Assembly: GCA_963969365.1 (NCBI GenBank)
Contig: OZ017749.1
Coordinates: forward strand, 1,860,001-1,924,000
Direction: 5' to 3'
Origin: Asterochloris sp. CNOR1
Taxonomy: Eukaryota > Chlorophyta > Trebouxiophyceae > Trebouxiales > Trebouxiaceae
Length of the DNA stretch: 64,000 nt
Numbering within the stretch: position 1 is the first letter of the stretch; the number at the start of each line of letters is the position of its first letter. The position numbers were made by a program, and so were the translations under genes. Below are positions 56,942 to 64,000 of the stretch, piece after piece. The notes beneath the pieces were generated by a model. The model worked only from the letters and a program-made list of their open reading frames with translations, did not search any database and had not been told where the DNA came from.

Positions 56942-59900
56942 ATGACTCTGTCTGCCATTCTGCTGGCTGCCCTCCTGAGTTCTTGGGCAACCGCACAGAT
57001 CAAGCTGCAGCTGGCGCCTGGAAACAGCTGTCTGGTGAAATCTACTGCCTGCATGGCAGAGCAATTAATGTGTGCTCTGTTTGTGATGTCACGCTCCACC
57101 AAGCTTTCTGCTTGCAGGAGCCCTCACTGGTGAAGGGCTAATTTCACATTGTGATAGCAGGCTACAGATACGACACCTGCTTTGACACCTGGCTGTGGGA
57201 CCTGGGCACCACCAACGCCGATGTGAGTCATGAGATACTGGCCATCGTCACGCTCCAGCCATGCCGGCATCAGGTGCATCAGGCAGTGCTTTGGGCCAGT
57301 GCACAAAGGGTGCGGGCAGGGCTAGAATGCAGCAGCCTATGGATGCCTCGGAGGACTGTGCCCTGGTATGCTCCTGCAGGTCACACTCTATCGCCGAATG
57401 CAGCCTGATCTGCCAGAGAGGAGCTGGGCTGGCCCGTGCGGCATGTCTGTGATGGAGAGGCTGCTTGTCCCCAACCATGGCAAGGACGGGGCAGTTTTCT
57501 ATGTGAGCACCTTGCTACCCCACCAAGTCCAGCAGGCCTGGCAGAGCTGCCCTGCCTCTTGGCGGTTGTGCTGCCTGCTGGAGTAGCAAACATGCCTCTG
57601 ATCAGCCCCTCTCTTTGCCACCTGGCTGCCGGACAGCATCTCATGTAAGTGGACTGCCTCACAGAATGCGGCAGCAAGGCAGATGCGCCCTGCAGCATTG
57701 ATCTGCCTGCGCTTGCTTGTAACAAACCGCCCTGCCTTACGCTGTCTGCTGGGCTGGGCAGGACCCTTCAAGCTCTGCCACAATTGGCAGCCCCTGACCT
57801 TGTGCCATGTGTCTCACCCTGCAGGACTTTATCTTGGAACATTATGATAACATGCCATCGTACATTATGTTTGTGCATGGTGAGCAGCACTCATCCCTGC
57901 CGTGCTGGCTACCCTGCAGTGCTGCACCTGCTGCCCGACTGCCTGTACTCACAGCTTTGGAAGAGGAAGGGCTTTGCCCTGCGTGTCACCCTCCCCAACA
58001 GTGGTCCGTCGCCCCTGCAGGGCTGCACTTGGGGCACATGCTGCCCCACTGCCTGCAGCCTTACGCTTGCACTGGCACCTGCGGCCTGGACTGGCCACTG
58101 CAGCCCACCCCTGCCCTGTCGCAGGTCCTGCAGCCCACTGCCGCCCTGGCAAGCTGCTGGCTCCAGCCTCCCCTTGCAGCCCCACTGGCAGAATGTCCAG
58201 ATCTGCATACCCTCTCCTGCATGATAACCACCGTGCTGCCCCTGCTGCCTGCAGGTCATGGACCTTCTGGGCGTCGTGCCTGGCACACCAGCTGCGAGTC
58301 CACCATCAGTCGCACTCGTCTGTGAGTGCCAGCTCCCATGAGTGCCTGGTGGTCAGCGTGCCATTTTCCAACCAGGGCTCCACTGCAAGCCATGCTGGCG
58401 GCAAAGCACACGACAGCCCTCAGGGGAACTAGGAGCGCCCTCATGCAAGATTTCTGCTGTTTGATTTCTCGTTAAAGTCTGCAGGTACTATAGCCTCCTT
58501 GCCACACCCGTGCTTGGGTTCAAAGATGGAGAAACTGAGCTGGTACATCGTGGCATCACGCTGTCCAGTCAGCGCAATGGGTCAGGTCAGTGCTGAGCAT
58601 TCCCCAGTCTCTGCTGGTGCAGAGCGCTGCTGGCCTGGTAACAAGACCTCATGCTTTCCAGCCAGTGCAACGGGTCTGATCGGTGCGGGGCGAATCACAT
58701 CAGTCCCCGTAGGTGAGTCCTGGGCAGACCACTGCTGGTTGGAGTGGCCTTGCTGGGCAGTCTTCAGCAGTTGCCGCTGAAGAGGTCACAGCCTTTGCTG
58801 CCCCATGTGCTGCAATGTCCCAGTGGTAGGCAGGAAAGCATTGGCTCTGCAGCATGTCTCTGGTCTGCTCACCGACTTCAGATTAGTCGTATCAAGTCGA
58901 CCGTCAAAAGGACACAGAACATGGGGCCTTCAGGCCTGCTGGCTGCATCTGCCTCAAGTGGAGGCAGCACAGGGCAGTGGCGGTGCTTCTCCATGTTCCT
59001 GAAGGGTGGACACCCCCACCGCACTACTTCAGGCTGTTCAACAAGAACCAGCTGCGGGCCTGCAGGCATCAATGAAGAGGGGCAAGACCTGGTGCCTCAC
59101 GTTGTGCACCAGAGGCCCATGCAGACTTCCAGCAGGGAAGCAGGTGCTTTCAGCACCAGGGGCCTCCTTCTGTCAGACATCAGGGACCTGCCAGCAGAGC
59201 ATCAGGTCTCCGCGCAGGAGGAAAACACACGCGCCACCACGCTATGCGATAGCATCTTCTACAAGTGGGTCCCCCACCAGCTTGAAACTGTTTGCAAACT
59301 GGTCCAGTTGGCAGCTGTGGCAGGCCCTGATCGGCTCCTGCGATTGTGCCAGGATCACAGTGCCTGCTGGCAAAACCAATGAGGTCAGGACCACGGTCTC
59401 TGCTGCAGTGTACCAGCCAGATTGCTATCCTCCGAGAACCACGTCGGCTAGGGTTCCAGATGCCAGCCACTGCTTGATGGACCAGACCGGGCCCCTGTAC
59501 CTAGGCAATGCTGGCTTCTGCTGCTGTTCGGTCAAATTGCTGCTGGGTGCTCTGGCAGGCCGGTTTCGCTGCAGGCTGGGAGGCATGCCATAGTGCACAG
59601 CAAAGCTGCACAAGAGTTCGCTGCCATGCTGCCGGTGCTCCAAGCGCATTGTGACGTGGAATCATTGGTCTTCAGGTCCTTACAACTGCCTCCCAACAGC
59701 GTGCTGCAGCCCTGCACAGCTGGGCACCTGACAACGATCTGCTCTGCCGATCCCTTTGCCCCACCAGCCCAACTGCCTGCAGGTACAATGTCATGAGGAT
59801 AACCGTCAACTGGCACAGCGGGTTCCACAGCTGCTGCGCCAGTTTTGTGGCCCCCACTGCCAACCTTCTACGCCTGCCCAAGCTCTTCTTTAAGGATGTA

Positions 59901-60580
59901 AGTGTGCTGGCCTCGCAGTGATGTGCAGGAGGCCTTCACTCTGTGCAAGGGTGAACACGTCTGCAGGATCGGTGTTTCTGTGTACCAGCTCTCCTTGCCT
60001 CCTGCACCAGTGCCCCTGCTGAGATACTTGATAACCTTTTTCTCTCTTCGCATGCAGATGCGAGACATCGCGCTTGCGCTTGACAATGAGTTCATCACAA
60101 CCAGAGATTGTTTTGAGTTCAAGGTGTGTAGCTGCAGCACAGCAGATCCAAGCCTGCTGGCAGCTTACTCATGTTGGCACTCCAGCTTGTGGCGCCCAGC
60201 AGTAGGACTCGTCATGCCAGATCAATGGGTTGCACTGCCTCTATCCTTGATCAAAAGCTCTGCTGAAGCCATATCCTCACCATTTCCAAGACTCACAGCA
60301 TCCTCCTGAAATTGCCAACAGCCAAAGTGCGCACCTGCAGATTTGGAGGCTCTTTGATGAGCCGCCAATGAACAACGCGACACGATGGTTCTACAGGTGT
60401 GACCCAGGCGTAGCTGTTGCGGCCTGCACCGAGGAACAACAGCCATGGCCTGTCACTCAGGCTGCGCGCGTGCTGCACCTGCTTCCTGCTGCACCCAGCC
60501 TGCCCTTTGAGATGCCCGCAGGGTTTCCTGGGGGCTGTGAGCTGACACTTCTCTGTGGTGACTTGCAGGACTGCGGCTGA
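56942..60580 (+). CDS. DUF3431-like secreted or Golgi protein
   Basis: The ATG at 56942 opens a signal peptide (MTLSAILLAALLSSWATA). Exons I can support follow at about 57168-57221 (YRYDTCFDTWLWDLGTTNAD), 57381-57501 (LLVPNHGKDGAVFY), 57825-57880 (DFILEHYDNMPSYIMFVHG), 58255-58321 (AWHTSCESTISRTRL), 58486-58585 (YYSLLATPVLGFKDGETEL), 59784-59897 (WHSGFHSCCASFVAPTANLL), 60058-60122 and about 60342-60580 (IWRLFDEPPMNNATRWFY; stop). The PNHGKDGAVFYDFI-EHYD-MFVHG block, the later AWH and the CCASF segment match DUF3431 proteins of plants and fungi, which look like glycosyltransferase relatives but lack an assigned reaction. Phases do not match between the exons ending at 58585 (phase 1) and starting at 59784 (needs phase 2), so an exon is missing from my model. 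Confidence 0.7.
58556..58690 (+). repeat. Donor-side exon copy in the DUF3431-like gene
   Basis: The exon edge CACGCTGTCCAGTCAGCGCA, continuing ATGGGTCAGGTCAGTG (about 58557-58592), recurs as CATGCTTTCCAGCCAGTGCA, continuing ACGGGTCTGATCGGTG (about 58650-58685). Confidence 0.8.
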
Positions 60581-61065
60581 TCAAGCACGGAACTTGAATC
60601 TGGATAGATGCAGAGAAAACAAGTGCGAAGTGGGGGACACAGAATGAAGCAATTCTAGAATGAATGGCAGTACTACCATCCGGGCCCTGTATGTGGTGAC
60701 CTGCTGATTGCCAGCATGAGCCTCATATGGCCTGTGCTGCCAGCTGTCCGTTGCCAACCTCTCAGCCGAGAAATTGAAGCACATCAGGGCGTCTGACACT
60801 TGCTTCACCTCACATGCTCGTGTCAAAACTGCTGGCGTTTGCCCAAGCGGGCCCTGCTGCTGAATGCTCACATACTACAACTAGACAGATTGATGATACA
60901 TATATGTACTATACTATATAGTCGTCAGTCAGATAGTGTCATACGACCTGTCTCATAGACAGTTCAGTCTGCACTTAGAACTCCCCATCTCAATATAACG
61001 TATCCCAAAAAGCTCCCACCCTGCAGACAAGCGATGCAGGAGCAGGGGGTGATCCCACGTTGACA
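60581..61065. other. Intergenic region, A/T-rich centre
   Basis: Between the DUF3431-like stop and the next ATG. A locally A/T-rich segment at about 60891-60921 (ACATATATGTACTATACTA) is the only TATA-like text in the neighbourhood and could be part of the promoter of the 61066 gene, about 150 bp upstream. No coding exon recognised. Confidence 0.45.
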
Positions 61066-63373
61066 ATGACCTCGCCCCAGCCAGAGGAGCTGGTGGAAGC
61101 ACAGCTTTCCAAGAAGCAACACTTCCTGCGCAGCTGCACAAAGGCCCAGGGTTACAAGGCTGCAGGAATCCTGGGCTTTGCAGTTATGGCAGGCGCACCC
61201 GTTGCCCTGCTGGGCGCAGAGCTGACCAGAGCGGGCAAGATTTACAAGACCATGTGTGAGTGCAGAGGCTTTGCCAGGGCCATGCTCACAGGCAGTGCAA
61301 GCTGCATGCATCTGCTTGCTGAGGCTATGTCACACCATCTCTTCATGATTCCAGAGGAAAGCTGTTTGCTGATTATAGGGCGGGACATGGGTGGCCAGAG
61401 GGAGGCAATCGATCTGGACTGCGAGGCGTGTGCAAGCAGGTGGGACTGGTGGCTCGTGCATACCTGCATGCATGAGGGACCTCCTGCGCAGCAGGCAATC
61501 AATCAGACAGCAGCAAGCAACCCCAGGACCTCCTTGCCTCCTGTCACAGGCTTGTGCAGCTTAATCCATATCAGAGTGTGCTTCTTTCTACATGGGGGCA
61601 CTCCCCACTGCTGACATGACTCGCCCCTCCCCTCACCGCAGGGAGTTCTCTGAGGAGACCCTTGGGATGTTTGGGGACTGCTCAGTGTCAAAAGCTAGTG
61701 TGGAGGCCTCCTGCCAGCGCATGGAGCAACAGCTGCGCAGCCAAACCAACACTGTGAAAGTGGTTCACCAGCTGCGCCAGGTGCACTTGCACAGCCTGCC
61801 ATGCATGGAGCAGCGTGGATGCACCAACACTGCGGCAGCGTTTTCGTCTGTGTTAAGCAGCGCTCTGCCTCATTCTGTATGGAGCAGTGGCCCACCAGCC
61901 TGTTGAGGTGGGGTTTGGGGTTGCTTCAGGATACAAATGCAATTGTGGAAATGGGTGTCAGCTCAGCCAGGTAGGCTGTGCACTGCACAGTATGCATGGA
62001 AGCGCTCATCTTGTGCAGCTTCAGCAGCAGTGGTCCACCAGCTGCCACGGAAGGGCCTTGCACATGTCTTACTCAAATAGCCCAGCCAACATTGTCATAC
62101 TGATTCCAAAGTGGGCCCTGCATCTCAACAGCTGCCTGCCAGGCCTGCACAGCTGCTGGCTGGGCAGCAGCTGCCAGCTCCAAGTGCAGGCCTGGCAGGC
62201 AGCTGTTGAGATGCAGGGCCCACTTTGGAATCAGTATGACAATGTTGGCTGGGCTATTTGAGTAAGACATGTGCAAGGCCCTTCCGTGGCAGCTGGTGGA
62301 CCACTGCTGCTGAAGCTGCACAAGATGAGCGCTTCCATGCATACTGTGCAGTGCACAGCCTACCTGGCTGAGCTGTGCAGGCCCGACGCAATGGTTGCTC
62401 TGCATACGCCTGGTGAGGGCATGTCCTAGAGCTGTCAGCTAATACTGGCAGCTGCCATCAGGCCAATTCACATCACCTCCTCTGCTGTCTACAGGGCCAA
62501 TATGTCATGTTCTGTGCCTTGCTACCCTACATGGATCCAGTCTTGTTTCAGTGTGCACTCAACTTGAATGCTGAGTCGCAAACTGTGGATGGCGCAGAGA
62601 AGACTGCATTTGCATGGTGAGCTGCCCGTCCATTCTGCATGCTGGTGTTGTATGCAGCAAAGTCAAGCAGTGCAAAAGACGGTCTCCCCTCTGGTCTCCA
62701 GGATATCCTTTCAGGATCTTTTGGATGCCACATCACAGCCCAGCAAACGCTACTTTGTAACAACCAGAGCTCACATGACAGCAGGACGGCGCGGCAGCGC
62801 CTTCCATGGCTTGAGGAGCCTGCAGCTTCATCCCTGCTTTGCCAGCAGCCTTCGATTGGCCCAGGTGCGAGCCCTGCCCCTGCATGTGCCATGAGCTGCT
62901 GGGCAAACTGGGCGCTGTCAGGCAAGGGCTCCAACGATGTCATGCAAGGGAGCCTGCACCAGTGCTTTTCCCCTGTTCTGATTTTGAGCTGCTTTCAACG
63001 TGCCGGCACAGGTATGATGCCATGCAGGTGTCAGCTGCCACCTTGCTTCATCGAACCTGTAGTGCAGTACTCTTTGTGAGCTATTGGGACAATTGTCTTT
63101 TGTCTGCATGCACTAGTGATAAGGAGCCGTCAGCCCTTGACTCTGCAGGAGGCAGGCCTGGGCGCTCTTCTGAGCTCAGCCTGCACGGCTGCAACGCACT
63201 GCCCTCCCAGCTTACAGCCCAAGACGACCACACTATGTGATGTTGAATCAGAGCTGCAGCCAGAGCACATGCTGTATTGGGTTCAGCAAGTTGCCCTGGC
63301 CAAGGGAGACCAAAACGCCAATGCTGAGCTGGAGGCTGGCATGGCACAGCAGGTGAAGCGGCAGAAGATATGA
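61066..63373 (+). CDS. Unidentified protein with one hydrophobic segment
   Basis: Exons: ATG 61066 to about 61254, about 61642-61780, 62495-62618, about 62701-62862, about 63012-63080 and about 63151-63373 (stop). I do not recognise the family. The N-terminus (MTSPQPEELVEAQL) is followed by a basic helix and a hydrophobic Gly/Ala-rich stretch (AAGILGFAVMAGAPVALLGA). A helical exon with FSEETLGMFGDCSVSKASVE comes next, then a segment QYVMFCALLPYMDPVLFQCA, a basic segment SKRYFVTTRAHMTAGRRGS and a C-terminus with Glu/Gln-rich helix ending KRQKI. The phase from exon 1 to exon 2 works only with an AT|GTGTGAG donor. The second intron carries a large palindrome. Convergent with the gene at the right edge. 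Confidence 0.5.
61960..62374. repeat. 415-bp palindrome: 191-bp perfect inverted repeats with a 33-nt spacer
   Basis: Left arm 61960-62150 and right arm 62184-62374 are exact reverse complements as far as I can check base by base, centred at 62167. The arms begin AGCTCAGCCAGGTAGGCTGT and end CTGCCTGCCAGGCCTGCAC at the spacer. The spacer itself holds AGCTGCT (62151-62157) facing AGCAGCT (62166-62172). It lies inside the intron between exons ending 61780 and starting 62495. Transcribed, it would form one long hairpin. No terminal transposon features or obvious target-site duplication are visible. Confidence 0.95.
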
Positions 63374-63526
63374 TGCAAATCCCGTGACATATATATATGT
63401 GCCCTCTTTGTACGCTGCCACACCTTCCTATTTGCTGAGCTGCCACAGCATCTTCCCAAACTGCATGAAGTCTGGCCCAACAATGTTGCAGCTCCCACGA
63501 TTTTTGGAAAAAGTCTGCAAGTCACT

Positions 63527-64000
63527 TCAGAGGTCAGCGCTTCGGTGTGATGCCTTCTGTCCAGCTAGGTCACTATCAGGCTTGGCCTTGCTGGTCCAGA
63601 CTGCTAGCACAGTCATCACTAGCAGATAGAGGATGATCATAGCCAACCACCTGTTGCGTTGCGATAGCTTTAGCCCCTGCACATCAGCAGCAAACTTTGC
63701 GCAGCTGCTCAGGTCTGTAAGGGCCTTGCCTTTTGCAGGGGAATGCTCAATGCCAGAGTAAAGATGCTGCAGGCAGCTGCAGAATCTCTCCTTTGCAAAC
63801 CAGGAAAGATTTCAATTCGATAGCAGAAGCTCTCGATGCCAGAGCGCAGTGGCAGACTACTGCAGGCAGCCAGCTTACTGGGACGTCGATGTCGCATTCA
63901 GCGCTGTTGCCATCATCTTTAGAGGCTGGCTGAGTGCTGTCCTCAACTTCAGATGGTGCCTTTGGCTGACTTGTGGCAACTGGTCCCTTATCCTTATTTT
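63527..64000 (-). CDS. C-terminal part of a membrane-anchored protein (5' beyond the window)
   Basis: The terminal exon runs from 63714 (after a CTTACAG acceptor) to TGA at 63529-63527 and encodes DLSSCAKFAADVQGLKLSQ, then a single membrane helix WLAMIILYLLVMTVLAVW flanked by Arg/Asn before and Lys after, then a short tail ending HRSADL. An upstream exon at about 63891-64000 encodes an acidic stretch (DGNSAECDIDVP) with donor GTAAGC, and at least one exon between them is unresolved because phases do not match directly. The layout suggests a tail-anchored or single-pass protein. Family unknown. Its stop is 153 bp from the stop of the convergent 61066 gene. Confidence 0.5.

Noticed and set aside
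58744-59382. 212-codon open frame within the DUF3431-like gene
   Set aside because: Composition and lack of conserved motifs suggest intron. It may overlap the missing exon but is not a gene by itself.
61887-62405. Two opposite-strand open frames with the same 64-residue segment
   Set aside because: They are identical only because they read the two arms of the palindrome; neither starts or ends like a gene.

Overview
The window is nuclear DNA from a eukaryote, most likely a chlorophyte green alga. Every gene is broken into many short exons, with introns mostly 100-400 bp long that start with GT (some GC) and usually end in CTGCAG. Codons favour G/C at the third position. One gene encodes a protein with a plastid transit-like N-terminus, and another encodes an axonemal dynein. 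The species and class cannot be fixed from the sequence. All exon models were built by eye from reading frame, splice consensus and family similarity, so exon ends may be off by a few bases.

Layout: 1-3793 (+), the 3' part of a drug/metabolite-transporter (sugar-phosphate/nucleotide-sugar type) gene. 3794-5737, no gene I can defend. 5738-16245 (+), a 24-exon gene joining a membrane GT2 (cellulose-synthase-like) domain to a GH9 (endoglucanase) domain in one reading frame. Both enzymatic halves appear to have lost their catalytic residues. 16762-22619 (+), a BTB-BACK-MATH adaptor. 22847-23373 (-), a small predicted plastid membrane protein, divergent from 23460-25046 (+), a membrane RING-H2 protein; only 86 bp separate the two start codons. 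25161-28802 (-), translation factor eIF2B subunit beta. 28946-29145, an assembly gap of 200 N. 29419-56152 (+), a single-headed-type axonemal dynein heavy chain that lacks its N-terminal tail, which is in the gap or lost. 56942-60580 (+), a secreted or Golgi DUF3431-like protein. 61066-63373 (+), an unidentified protein whose intron holds a 415-bp near-perfect palindrome. 63527-64000 (-), the 3' end of a gene for a protein with a C-terminal membrane anchor.

Two observations stand out. First, the GT2-GH9 fusion: its modular layout recalls the tunicate cellulose synthase-GH6 fusion, but the partner is GH9 and the active-site motifs of both domains are replaced. This suggests a paired pseudo-synthase/pseudo-cellulase that binds or regulates glucan rather than making or cutting it. 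Second, intron after intron in several genes holds decayed copies of the adjoining exon edge together with its splice site (called exon echoes here), sometimes two or three per intron. This suggests that introns in this genome grow, and may gain alternative exons, by repeated short tandem duplication across exon-intron junctions.

The genes show no operon-like logic. Shared themes are cell wall and Golgi (transporter, GT2-GH9, DUF3431), protein turnover adaptors (BTB, RING) and housekeeping or motility (eIF2B, dynein).
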